Assembly (NCBI GenBank): GCA_046728055.1
Contig: JBKPDU010000081.1
Location: 1 to 21,281 of the forward strand
DNA length: 21,281 bases
Source: AC-69 sp046728055
GTDB taxonomy: Bacteria > Actinomycetota > UBA4738 > HRBIN12
Direction: 5' to 3'
Both the position numbers and the translations under genes were made by a program. Shown in pieces: positions 1 through 7,183 of this stretch (positions are counted from its first letter, which is position 1; the number at the start of each line of letters is the position of its first letter). The notes under the pieces were generated by a model. That model saw only the letters and a program-made list of their open reading frames with translations. It had not been told where the DNA came from and did not search any database.

Positions 1-1
1 T

Positions 2-139
2 GCCGGGGCCTCGGCGCGTCCAGGGCGGCGGTACTCACGCTGGCCGTTCATCGACTCGCGCCGTTGGCCGTCCCTGGACGCTGACCGGGGTCACCGGGTC
101 GCTTCTACACGACCCGTTCCACGGATGGTGGAGCAATGA
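2..139 (+). other. possible 3' tail of an unidentified upstream gene
   Basis: One plus-strand frame stays open from base 2 and ends in TGA at 137-139, overlapping the truB ATG as ATGA. That geometry is common for coupled genes. The roughly 45 encoded residues match no family I recognise, and codon-position GC bias does not clearly favour this frame over the other two: one closes at 82-84 and the third stays open into truB. It may therefore be the end of a real upstream gene or simply spacer. Confidence 0.2.
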
Positions 140-978
140 GCCCCGTCGGTGGGCTCCTGCTAATCGACAAACCCGAAGGTGTCACGTCACACGACGTGGT
201 GGACGCTGCTCGCCGGGCGCTCGGTACGCGGAAGGTCGGACACGCAGGAACGCTGGACCCCTTGGCTACCGGGCTCCTGATCCTCGGCGTCGGCCGGGCC
301 ACCCGCCTGCTCCGGTTCCTCGCGGATCTTCCCAAGACCTACGAGGGCACCGGGCTGTTGGGGGTGGAGACCGACACGCTCGACGCGGAGGGTCAGGTGC
401 TCCGAACCGCCTTCGTGAACGTGGACCGGCCTGCGCTCGTACGAGCCATGGCGGCACAGGTCGGCGCATCGATGCAGCGGCCTCCCGCATTTTCCGCGGT
501 CAAGGTGGGCGGGCGGAAGCTGTATGAAGCGGCGAGGACCGGCGAACCGTTGGAGGCGGCGCCTCGCCCGGTTCGGGTCGACGCGTTCGACCTCCTGACA
601 TTCGACCCACCGCTGTTCGACTTCCGGGTCATCACCTCAGGTGGGACGTACGTTCGGGTGCTGGTCTCCGACGTCGGAACCGAACTCGGCACCGGTGCTC
701 ACCTGACCCGATTGGTCAGGACCGCCATCGGGCCGTTCCACCTTCGGGATGCCGTCGCCATGGGCGAAATCCGCGACCCGCTCCCCATCGAGGCCGCGGT
801 GTCGCACCTTCCCCGGATCGACCTCGAGGTCGAGGAGGCCACCGCCGCGTCGCACGGACGGATCCTCGGCCCGGCGGGGATCGAGGGACCGTATGCCGTG
901 TTCGGGCCGGATCATCGGCTCATCGGGGTCTATCGCGACGACGGAGCCAAGGCTCGACCGCAGGTCATCCTGGCGTAG
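136..978 (+). CDS. truB: tRNA pseudouridine(55) synthase TruB
   Basis: TruB isomerises uridine 55 in the T-loop of tRNAs to pseudouridine in the cytoplasm. The 280-residue product starts with the family signature GGLLLIDKPEGVTSHDVV. It continues with GHAGTLDPLATGLL, whose Asp41 is the expected catalytic aspartate, then KTYEGTGLLGVETDTLD and, near residue 170, SGGTYVRVLVSDVG, all typical of TruB. Length is normal and includes a C-terminal PUA-like extension. The ATG at 136 is chosen because the signature begins at residue 5. The GGAG at 130-133 is only 2 nt away, so translation may be coupled to an upstream frame through ATGA. In many actinobacteria truB sits just before ribF; here a 5-kb block lies between them. 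Confidence 0.95.
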   Translation: MSPVGGLLLIDKPEGVTSHDVVDAARRALGTRKVGHAGTLDPLATGLLILGVGRATRLLRFLADLPKTYEGTGLLGVETDTLDAEGQVLRTAFVNVDRPALVRAMAAQVGASMQRPPAFSAVKVGGRKLYEAARTGEPLEAAPRPVRVDAFDLLTFDPPLFDFRVITSGGTYVRVLVSDVGTELGTGAHLTRLVRTAIGPFHLRDAVAMGEIRDPLPIEAAVSHLPRIDLEVEEATAASHGRILGPAGIEGPYAVFGPDHRLIGVYRDDGAKARPQVILA

Positions 979-981
979 GCT
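976..981 (+). promoter_or_regulatory. predicted -10 element of a leaderless promoter
   Basis: TAGGCT lies 8 nt before the ATG at 990, and its first three bases are the truB TAG stop. A weak -35-like TCGACC sits at 954-959, 16 nt upstream. No Shine-Dalgarno sequence precedes the ATG. TANNNT close to a start codon is the known signature of leaderless actinobacterial transcripts. Confidence 0.4.
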
Positions 982-989
982 TCGGGCTC

Positions 990-2132
990 ATGGCCGAACG
1001 GGACCCTCGAGCCGCGCGCAAGAAGCTCATCTGGCGAGTCGTGCAGATCCTCTTCTCCATCGTGCTCGTCGTGGGCATCTTCGCCTACGCGATCCCGAAG
1101 ATCGCGGACTACCGGTCGGTGTGGCAGGCCTTGACCAACATGACCTGGTTCGAGCTCGCATCGCTGGTCGTGGCAACGGCGTTCAACCTGCTCACGTACT
1201 GGTGGCAGAACATGGCGTCGATCCCCGGGCTCGGACTCTGGCAGGCAGCCGTGTGTAACCAGACCACGACGTCGATCGCCAACACGATCCCGGGGGGCGG
1301 CTACATCGCGGTCGGCGTGGGATACACCATGTACCGGTCGTGGGGGTTCACGACATCCGCCATCGCCCTTTCAGCGCTGGTCACCGGGATCTGGAACGTG
1401 TTCATGAAGCTCGGGCTGCCGGTGATCGCGCTGGCCATCCTGGCCGTTCAGGGCCAGGCGAGCGGGGGGCTGGTCGTTGCCTCACTGGTCGGCGTGGCCA
1501 TCCTTGCCGCCGGGATCGTGCTGTTCGCCCTCGTGCTGTGGAAGAAGGAGTTCGCCCGCCGCATCGGCGGCGCGCTCGGACAGGCCGTGTCGGTTCTCAT
1601 GCGGCTGATCCGAAGGCCGCCCGTGGAGCACTGGGGAGATGCTGCGGTTCGGTTCCGCCGGCAGACCATCGACCTGGTGTCCAAGCGCGGGATCGCGCTC
1701 ACCGTCACCACCATCGTGAGCCACCTGGCGCTGTTCCTCGTCCTGTTGCTGGCCATCCGCCACGTCGGCATCTCCGAGAGCGAGATCAGCACGGCTCAGG
1801 TCCTCGGCGTGTTCGCCTTCGGACGACTGGTGACGGCGCTCCCGCTGACCCCCGGTGGCCTCGGCCTGGTCGAGCTGAGCTACATCGGCGGCCTCATCCT
1901 GGCGGGCGGGGCGGACGCGAACGTGCCGGCGGAAGTCTTCCGCGCCCAGGTGGCGGCGGCCGTTCTGGTGTTCCGATCGCTCACGTACGCGATCCAGATC
2001 CCCTTGGGCGGGTTCACCTACCTGATCTGGCGGTTCAACAGGAGCTGGCGCAAGCCGGTGCAGGCGGAGCGCGAGGAGCGGGCGCCGGCGGCGCTCGCGC
2101 CCTCGTCCGGCGGCGTATCCCCTTCGTCCTAG
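990..2132 (+). CDS. YbhN/UPF0104 (LPG-synthase transmembrane domain) family membrane protein
   Basis: This is a 380-residue integral membrane protein with about eight hydrophobic segments, for example near residues 13-35, 50-70, 120-145, 155-185, 235-257 and 310-345. Two family-like motifs are visible: NTIPGGGYIAVGVGYTMY near residue 95 and ALPLTPGGLGLVELSYIGG near residue 290. They match the flippase-like domain shared by MprF and YbhN proteins. There is no C-terminal aminoacyl-transferase domain, so it is not a full lysyl-phosphatidylglycerol synthase. Lipid translocation is the usual suggestion for the family, but the substrate is unknown. It starts 11 nt after truB without a ribosome binding site. 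Its TAG stop (2130-2132) overlaps the stop of the facing PAP2 gene on CTAG. The C-terminal tail after residue 350 is charged and probably cytoplasmic. Confidence 0.85.
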   Translation: MAERDPRAARKKLIWRVVQILFSIVLVVGIFAYAIPKIADYRSVWQALTNMTWFELASLVVATAFNLLTYWWQNMASIPGLGLWQAAVCNQTTTSIANTIPGGGYIAVGVGYTMYRSWGFTTSAIALSALVTGIWNVFMKLGLPVIALAILAVQGQASGGLVVASLVGVAILAAGIVLFALVLWKKEFARRIGGALGQAVSVLMRLIRRPPVEHWGDAAVRFRRQTIDLVSKRGIALTVTTIVSHLALFLVLLLAIRHVGISESEISTAQVLGVFAFGRLVTALPLTPGGLGLVELSYIGGLILAGGADANVPAEVFRAQVAAAVLVFRSLTYAIQIPLGGFTYLIWRFNRSWRKPVQAEREERAPAALAPSSGGVSPSS

Positions 2133-2818
2133 GGTGGCGCGCCGGCGCGGACCGGGGCGCCGCGCATCCGCATGGCCACATCGCGGACCTCGGTGGCCAG
2201 GGCCGCCGATCCGAGCGCCACGCAAGCACCGAGCACCACGCCGGCAACGACGTCGGACAGCCAGTGCGCGTTCAGGTACACGCGCGAGAAGGCCATGACG
2301 AACGCGAAGAGCACGGCGATGGCCTCCCACTTCCGCCGGCGCGGTCCGGGGGGCATGAGCACGAGCACCAGCGCGACCGCGGTGGCCGCGGCGGCCACTG
2401 CATGACCGGAGGGGAATGAGTAGCCGGTGATGGCCACCAGCGGATCCGGTGGACGGCCCCTGTGGAAGAAGGCCTTGGCCGCCGTCAGGAGCTCCTCGGC
2501 CGCGACCCACGTGAGGACCCATGCCCCAAGGGCCCGCCACCGCCCGCGGAAGGCCAGCCAGAGCGAGACCACCACTCGGACGGGGATCGTGACCCATCCG
2601 CCCCCGATCACGTTCAGGGCTCGGGCCACCCCGGACAGGACCACGTTTCGGATGTCGTCCATGGCTCGGTAGGTGGAGTCGTCCAGCCGACCGATGGGGG
2701 CGAACGTCGTCTCCGGCGCGGCCTCCGGAGGATGGCGGCCCACGCCGACGAACAGCAGGATCAGCAAGACAAGCAGCAACAGCGAATACAGGAAGGTCCG
2801 GCGATGGTTGCTCAACAC
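2129..2818 (-). CDS. PAP2-superfamily membrane phosphatase
   Basis: This predicted membrane-bound lipid-phosphate or isoprenoid-diphosphate phosphatase carries all three type-2 PAP motifs intact: KAFFHRGRP (KxxxxxxRP), FPSGH (PSGH) and SRVYLNAHWLSD (SRxxxxxHxxxD). An N-terminal membrane anchor (LLLLVLLILLFVGVG) and further hydrophobic segments around the motifs fit the family. The frame is open up to an ATG at 2914, but that would run 86 nt into the upstream lipoprotein gene. I chose the GTG at 2818, which follows that gene by 10 nt and has a GGATAGG sequence about 9 nt in front, giving 229 residues. It is the last gene of the minus-strand run. The substrate is not readable; undecaprenyl diphosphate or phosphatidic acid are typical for the superfamily. 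Confidence 0.87.
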   Translation of the reverse strand: MLSNHRRTFLYSLLLLVLLILLFVGVGRHPPEAAPETTFAPIGRLDDSTYRAMDDIRNVVLSGVARALNVIGGGWVTIPVRVVVSLWLAFRGRWRALGAWVLTWVAAEELLTAAKAFFHRGRPPDPLVAITGYSFPSGHAVAAAATAVALVLVLMPPGPRRRKWEAIAVLFAFVMAFSRVYLNAHWLSDVVAGVVLGACVALGSAALATEVRDVAMRMRGAPVRAGAPP

Positions 2819-2828
2819 GTTGGCGTGC

Positions 2829-3413
2829 CTATCCGGGGCAGGGCGGGGCCTCCGCTCCACACAGGCTGAGCCCGGTCTCCTCTTCGACCCGTTCCACCAG
2901 CACGGACCGGTCAACGAACGACATGGCCTCCTGAGCCTCGAGCGCGAGCGTTGCCGAGGCCCCCGTGGCGAACCGGAACTGGTTCGTCACGCACCCCCCG
3001 GGGAACAGGAGATACCGGTCGGCCCGAAAGGTGGGCGGCAGGCTGATGGGGTCCTCGTAGACGCGAACGCCGGGGATGGTCCCCGCTCCTCGTGTCACCT
3101 CGACTGCATCCGACACGTCGCAGGACTCGGTCAGCACGATCTCGAGCGCGTGGATGCCGGCCCGATCGGAGTCCAGCCAGAACTGCGCCGACCCGCTTCG
3201 GATGCGCGAGCCCCCATAGGACCAGCCGGACGGGAACTCCGCGATGCAGGGAACGAGGGTGGCCGATGGGACGGCCTGGGCCTCCAGGATCAGCATGTTT
3301 GCGTCCTTGGCTCCGCACACGGGCTCCTCCGGGGACAGCGCTCCGCATGCCGGCGCGAGCATGGCGGCGGCGAAGGTGGCGACGACGGCTCGTCGCTGCC
3401 CTCCAATCCTCAT
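2829..3413 (-). CDS. cysteine-rich predicted lipoprotein of unknown function
   Basis: The 194-residue product begins with a basic n-region and hydrophobic core (MRIGGQRRAVVATFAAAMLA) followed by APAC, so Cys23 is a plausible but non-ideal lipobox cysteine. Six more cysteines follow (residues 33, 56, 98, 141, 185, 192), enough for three disulfides in an exported domain. Recognisable patches are LDSDRAGIHALEIVLTESC and YLLFPGGCVTNQFRF; I cannot assign a family or function to them. The ATG start overlaps the TGA of the upstream PAP2-kinase gene (ATGA at 3410-3413), indicating translational coupling, and the PAP2 gene follows 10 nt later. It probably acts outside the membrane alongside these two proteins. 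The frame extends upstream of 3413, but that part is antisense-like shadow of the kinase gene. Confidence 0.75.
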   Translation of the reverse strand: MRIGGQRRAVVATFAAAMLAPACGALSPEEPVCGAKDANMLILEAQAVPSATLVPCIAEFPSGWSYGGSRIRSGSAQFWLDSDRAGIHALEIVLTESCDVSDAVEVTRGAGTIPGVRVYEDPISLPPTFRADRYLLFPGGCVTNQFRFATGASATLALEAQEAMSFVDRSVLVERVEEETGLSLCGAEAPPCPG

Positions 3414-5173
3414 GCGAATACCGTCCAGTTGCTGACCACGACGAGGATGACCAGGAGCCCGGCCGCGAGGACCCCGACCGTCCGGAGGATACGTCGCATG
3501 CTCCACCGCTGGATGGAGATGGGTTTGCGCTCCGGGGCCAGCGCTCGGAACTCGCCCACCAGGTCCCGGCCATCTTGTTTGAGCATGCTCCGAAGTTGCG
3601 TGGGGCTGGCCACACCACGAGCGGCGGCGAAGGCCTCGGCGATGTCGTCCTCCGTGAAGAGCTGGAGCGCCCGCTCGTACACCCGCTTGGCATCGCTCTT
3701 GACCGCGAGCACGAGCATCATGTTCGCCAGGTCGACTGCCTGTCGCCATGGGGACGGCCGGACCTGAACGAAGAACACGTCGATCACCAGGACCTTGCCA
3801 GCGCGCACCATCAGGTTCGCCGGCTTGATGTCTCGGTGCGCCAGACCTTCGTCCCACATCTTGCGGATGATCTGGAGTCCCTGGTCGATGCTCGCGTCGT
3901 CGATCTCCGCATCGCCGATCTCGACCGCCCTGTCAAAGAACTCCATCACGATCATGTACTCGCGCTCCGGTGTGATCTCCACGATGCCATAGGGTCTTGG
4001 TGTGGGGAGTCCCTCGTCATACATGAGGCGAAGCGTGTAGTCCTCGTACTCGACGAACCGTCGGACGGACTGGAACGGGGTCTCGTCCTCCAGGGCCCCG
4101 TACAAGATGGAGCGACCGAGCTTGTACCAGCGATCCGCCCGGACGTGGCTCTTGGCATAGAGCTTGGCGAACAGATACTGCTCGGGTTCGTCCTCCGTGG
4201 CCGCGACCCGCAGGCGAAGCGGCGTGGATCCGCCCGATCCCTCGAGACCAACCGGCTTGATCTGGAGGATCTCGTACCCCAGCTGGTTTTGGACTGCCCG
4301 ACGGATGGCATCGCCTCGCCGCCCGCTGACGTCCAGGTGCGCGGCCTTCCCCTTGCGGTACGTCACCGGGAACGCATCGTTCGGCGTGTACCACCGGAAG
4401 GCCACCAGAGGGATGGCGATGCCCATGATCGCGCCGAACGCGGCGTCGGTAGGATGGTCCACTGCGAGGTAGAGGCGGGCGAACACGAGCGTGAGGATCA
4501 CGGCGCCGACGATCCATTTCGCGATCTCGCGAGGACGACCGGGGACCGCGAGCGCGTAGATGATCCCGACGAGCGAGGCGGCCAGTCCCACCAGCGGCCT
4601 GGAGGGCATCGAGTACCCCTCCCACGTCGCGAGGATCCTGATGCCGAGCGGGCGGCTCCGTGCCAGGAGGGTCGAGATCCAGTACCCAACGATCTCAGCC
4701 GCCAAGAGGCTGCCGAGGAACACGAACAGGTGCCGCCACCTGCGGAACCCGAGGAGCACGGCGATGGTCCCCCAACGCAGCGCGCGGATCGTCCACCGCG
4801 AGGCCAACAGGTTGACGAACAGCATGACGTCTGTGAGCGAGCCGGTCCGAAGGTTCGCGATCCAGCGCAACCGAAGGGTGTCGAACCGGTCGAAGATTCC
4901 GGCGAGCGACTGGAAGGACGCCACGCCGATGAGGAGGCTGAGGAAGTACACCACCATGACGATCCAGAACTTGCCGCTGCGACCGAGCTTGTGGGGGAGC
5001 GGGGGCGCCTCACCGGATGGTCGCCGGTGGCGTCTCCCGCTTCGGCCGGGCGCACGGCTCCGTTGCTCACCTGCCCGGCCAAACGTCTGGTTGGTGACGT
5101 TCAAGGACTCGCCCGCTGGTCGAAAGCCCGACTCTACTCCACGGGCTCTGGGATCCCACGCTCGGCGAGCCAT
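3410..5173 (-). CDS. PAP2-like membrane domain fused to a protein-kinase-like domain
   Basis: This is a two-domain protein of up to 587 residues. After a basic tail (residues 1-65), hydrophobic helices from about residue 69 to 260 form a PAP2-like domain. Its motif remnants are LLARSRPLG, PSRPLVG (around residue 190, where PSGH is expected) and ARLYLAVDHPTD (around 240, His displaced by one). A kinase-fold domain then follows: FAKLYAK with a likely ATP-binding lysine near 337, HRDIKPANLMV near 445-455 (catalytic Asp and Asn kept), and VIDVFF near 464 in place of DFG with the metal-binding Asp kept. A final hydrophobic helix lies near 565-583. The kinase resembles Kdo/RIO/APH-like small-molecule or lipid kinases as much as Ser/Thr kinases. 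The ATG at 5173 overlaps the upstream gene by 40 nt. TTG at 5104 is an alternative; neither has a good Shine-Dalgarno sequence. Confidence 0.8.
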   Translation of the reverse strand: MARRAWDPRARGVESGFRPAGESLNVTNQTFGRAGEQRSRAPGRSGRRHRRPSGEAPPLPHKLGRSGKFWIVMVVYFLSLLIGVASFQSLAGIFDRFDTLRLRWIANLRTGSLTDVMLFVNLLASRWTIRALRWGTIAVLLGFRRWRHLFVFLGSLLAAEIVGYWISTLLARSRPLGIRILATWEGYSMPSRPLVGLAASLVGIIYALAVPGRPREIAKWIVGAVILTLVFARLYLAVDHPTDAAFGAIMGIAIPLVAFRWYTPNDAFPVTYRKGKAAHLDVSGRRGDAIRRAVQNQLGYEILQIKPVGLEGSGGSTPLRLRVAATEDEPEQYLFAKLYAKSHVRADRWYKLGRSILYGALEDETPFQSVRRFVEYEDYTLRLMYDEGLPTPRPYGIVEITPEREYMIVMEFFDRAVEIGDAEIDDASIDQGLQIIRKMWDEGLAHRDIKPANLMVRAGKVLVIDVFFVQVRPSPWRQAVDLANMMLVLAVKSDAKRVYERALQLFTEDDIAEAFAAARGVASPTQLRSMLKQDGRDLVGEFRALAPERKPISIQRWSMRRILRTVGVLAAGLLVILVVVSNWTVFA

Positions 5174-6051
5174 GTGGCGGCGACCGTGGCCGGGGCTTCA
5201 CCCGCGGCGACGTCGCGGTTCATGTGCCGCAGCTCCCTGGTGGTCATGGCGGCCGAGACGGAGTCCGTGATCTCCGCCAGCCGGAGCCCGAGCTTCGTCA
5301 GGGCGTCGGCCCTGACGATCGGCGTGACGTTCTCCGCCGGCTGGAGATGACGGTCATCGCGAAGCAGGACGAAGCCGTTCGCCTCGATCTGCCCGTCGGT
5401 GGTGAACAGCAGGGCCGCCTGCACATGCCCGGCATCGAGCGCCGACACGGTGAGCTCGCCTCCCTCGTCGAGCGGCACGAACGAGCCGAACCGCAGGCCG
5501 TACACGGACGTGAGTCCCTCCAGGCACAGGGGACGGTCCCGACACTCGGGCGGTCCGCCGAAGGCCATCTGCGGGGCAACGGGCCGGAGGTCACTGATGG
5601 TTTCCAGGCCGAACCGGGTCGCTGTCTCCCTCGTGACCGCGATCCCGTTCTGGTCCTGCGCCGGCGACGCGGCCAGGACGGTGAGGCCGCGCGACGCCAT
5701 CGCACGCACCAGCGCGCGATGCGTCGCGCGCTCGTCCGCTGACGCCGATCCAATCCCCGCCACGAACTCGAGCGCACTCCCCGCGTACTCGGGGACCAGC
5801 TCGACCAATCCTTTCTGGAGTGCCGGCAGGACGAGCTCACGCGGGCCAAGATCGAGCGCAAGCTCGACGCGGAAGCCGGCGGACCGAAGGGCCTGCCCGT
5901 AGAGCTCCGCGAGTAGGACGCTCTCGGAGAAGTTGAAGGACGCGATGGTGATAGCGCGATCGCCAAGCGCGGTCGACCGAGGAGCTGATGTTGACGCGCA
6001 CGCGCCGAGCAAGAGGAACGGGAGGAGCATGGCGGCTCCCCATCGCAGCAC
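5134..6051 (-). CDS. OpuAC/ProX-type glycine betaine/choline-binding lipoprotein
   Basis: This is the substrate-binding protein of an osmoprotectant-type ABC importer, 305 residues. The signal peptide MLRWGAAMLLPFLLLGAC ends in the lipobox LGAC (Cys18), so it should be membrane-anchored outside the cell. The mature part opens with ITIASFNFSESVLLAELYGQ and contains DLGPRELVLPALQKG and LVPEYAGSAL, the classical OpuAC/ProX landmarks. The start is the GTG at 6051: AAGGAG lies 7 nt upstream and the signal peptide begins there, while the longer open frame to 6180 would cross the divergent promoter region and ribF start. No ATP-binding or permease gene is nearby, so it is an orphan binding protein or has drifted to another role. 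It is first in the minus-strand run. Confidence 0.85.
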   Translation of the reverse strand: MLRWGAAMLLPFLLLGACASTSAPRSTALGDRAITIASFNFSESVLLAELYGQALRSAGFRVELALDLGPRELVLPALQKGLVELVPEYAGSALEFVAGIGSASADERATHRALVRAMASRGLTVLAASPAQDQNGIAVTRETATRFGLETISDLRPVAPQMAFGGPPECRDRPLCLEGLTSVYGLRFGSFVPLDEGGELTVSALDAGHVQAALLFTTDGQIEANGFVLLRDDRHLQPAENVTPIVRADALTKLGLRLAEITDSVSAAMTTRELRHMNRDVAAGEAPATVAATWLAERGIPEPVE

Positions 6052-6058
6052 GACGTCT

Positions 6059-6064
6059 CTCCTT
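6059..6064 (-). promoter_or_regulatory. ribosome binding site that fixes the binding-protein start
   Basis: AAGGAG on the minus strand is 7 nt from the GTG at 6051. It supports this start over longer in-frame alternatives. Confidence 0.7.
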
Positions 6065-6079
6065 CCCAACGCGCCACCA

Positions 6080-6085
6080 AGGCTA
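6080..6085 (-). promoter_or_regulatory. candidate -10 for the minus-strand envelope operon
   Basis: TAGCCT on the minus strand sits 28 nt before the GTG start of the binding-protein gene, leaving room for a short leader with the AAGGAG site. A TTGTTT lies only about 4 nt upstream, too close to be a standard -35, and no good -35 is seen at 16-18 nt. Confidence 0.35.
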
Positions 6086-6126
6086 GTCCAAACAACGCGT
6101 GTTCCTGTCCGGAGAGGATTGTTCGG

Positions 6127-6132
6127 TAGGCT
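6127..6132 (+). promoter_or_regulatory. predicted -10 element of leaderless ribF promoter
   Basis: TAGGCT is 7 nt before the ribF GTG, preceded by GG. There is no Shine-Dalgarno sequence between it and the start. This geometry predicts transcription starting at or next to the start codon. No convincing -35 was found. Confidence 0.45.
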
Positions 6133-6139
6133 GCCGCGC

Positions 6140-7117
6140 GTGGAGCTGCGACACGGACTGGAGTCGCTTCCGCTCGGCACCGGTGCGACCGTCGTGACGA
6201 TCGGGTTCTTCGATGGCGTGCACCTCGGCCATCAAGCCGTGTTCCGCCGAACGGTCGAGGTCTGCCGGGAACGCGGACTCCGATCCGTCGTGGTCACGTT
6301 CGACCGGCATCCCCGGGAGACCCTGACCCCGGGCAAGGAGCCGAAGCTCCTGACAACGCCGGAGCGCAAAGCGGGGCTCATCGAGGAGGCTGGCGTGGAC
6401 GTCCTGCTCGTCCTCCGATTCGACCGAGCCTTCTCGCTCATCCCGGCAGAGGAGTTCGTGCGCGGGACGCTGGCGGAGGGACTGCACGCAACGCACGTGG
6501 TCGTGGGGGCGAACTTCACGTTCGGACACCAGGCCAGGGGAACGGTGGAGACCCTCCGAGCCCTCGGCCCAATCCACGGGTTCACCGCCGAGGAGGTCCC
6601 CATCCTCGAGCTCGACGGCCGCCCGGTCTCCTCCTCATCGATCCGCGAGGCGCTCGCCGAGGGAGATCTGGAGTGGCCGACGAGGGCGCTCGGGCGCCGG
6701 CACACCGTCGAGGGGACCGTGGTCACCGGGGCGGGTCGAGGGGTGGACCTCGGCTTCCCCACCGCGAACCTGGAGACCGATCCCCGGGTGCTGTTGCCCA
6801 GGACCGGCATCTACGCGGGACGGGCCACGATGCGGGGCCCACTCGTCGGGGCCATCGGAGTGGGAACCAGTCCGACATTCGTCGCGGCGATCAGCGTGGG
6901 AACCAATCCGACCTTCGGCCGGGAACCGGTCCACGTCGAGGCCCATGTGCTCGACTTCGAAGGCGAGCTCCACGGCCAAGCGCTCTCCGTCGAGTTCTGG
7001 GCCAGGCTACGCGACGAGGAGCGATTCGACTCACCCGAGGCCCTCATCGAGGCCATGGCCGAGGACGTCCGCCGCACCCGCGAGCTCGTCCCGCAGCCGG
7101 ATGCACGGAGGGCATGA
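6140..7117 (+). CDS. ribF: bifunctional riboflavin kinase / FAD synthetase RibF
   Basis: RibF phosphorylates riboflavin to FMN and adenylylates FMN to FAD. The N-terminal nucleotidyltransferase domain shows TIGFFDGVHLGHQAVF near residue 20, VVGANFTFGHQARG near 115 and SSSSIREAL near 160. The C-terminal riboflavin kinase domain shows GRRHTVEGTVVTGAGRG and GFPTANL near 185-215. The GTG at 6140 is chosen because family similarity begins there (VELRHGLESLP) and it lies 7 nt after TAGGCT; the frame is open further upstream but unlike the family. The 325 residues slightly exceed the usual 300-315. The excess is a 12-residue tandem duplication of the kinase VGTxPTF motif (6851-6919). Genes upstream are divergent, and rpsO follows 83 nt later. 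Confidence 0.95.
   Translation: MELRHGLESLPLGTGATVVTIGFFDGVHLGHQAVFRRTVEVCRERGLRSVVVTFDRHPRETLTPGKEPKLLTTPERKAGLIEEAGVDVLLVLRFDRAFSLIPAEEFVRGTLAEGLHATHVVVGANFTFGHQARGTVETLRALGPIHGFTAEEVPILELDGRPVSSSSIREALAEGDLEWPTRALGRRHTVEGTVVTGAGRGVDLGFPTANLETDPRVLLPRTGIYAGRATMRGPLVGAIGVGTSPTFVAAISVGTNPTFGREPVHVEAHVLDFEGELHGQALSVEFWARLRDEERFDSPEALIEAMAEDVRRTRELVPQPDARRA
6851..6919 (+). repeat. 12-codon tandem duplication inside ribF
   Basis: Two 33-nt copies (6851-6883 and 6887-6919), 36 nt apart, match at 27 of 33 positions. They encode AIGVGTSPTFV and AISVGTNPTFG. Normal RibF proteins have one such motif in the riboflavin kinase domain. The duplication keeps frame. Confidence 0.8.
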
Positions 7118-7183
7118 AGGGCCGCCGTCGTGCTGCTTCGACGTCGTCTCGGACCGTTCTCCGGTGATCCTGACCGTGTCTGG

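Noticed and set aside
1..135. C-terminal end of an RbfA or DHH-family gene upstream of truB
   Set aside because: Those genes often precede truB, but none of the three plus-strand frames gives a convincing match to their C-termini.
1482..2597. A 371-codon minus-strand frame across the flippase-like and PAP2 genes
   Set aside because: It crosses two supported genes, has Gly/Arg/Ala-rich low-complexity content and no family motif.
3092..5350. A 752-codon open frame on the plus strand, opposite the PAP2-kinase gene
   Set aside because: It has no recognisable domain and is rich in Arg, His, Asp and Pro, as expected for an antisense frame in GC-rich DNA, while the minus strand encodes clear PAP2 and kinase motifs.
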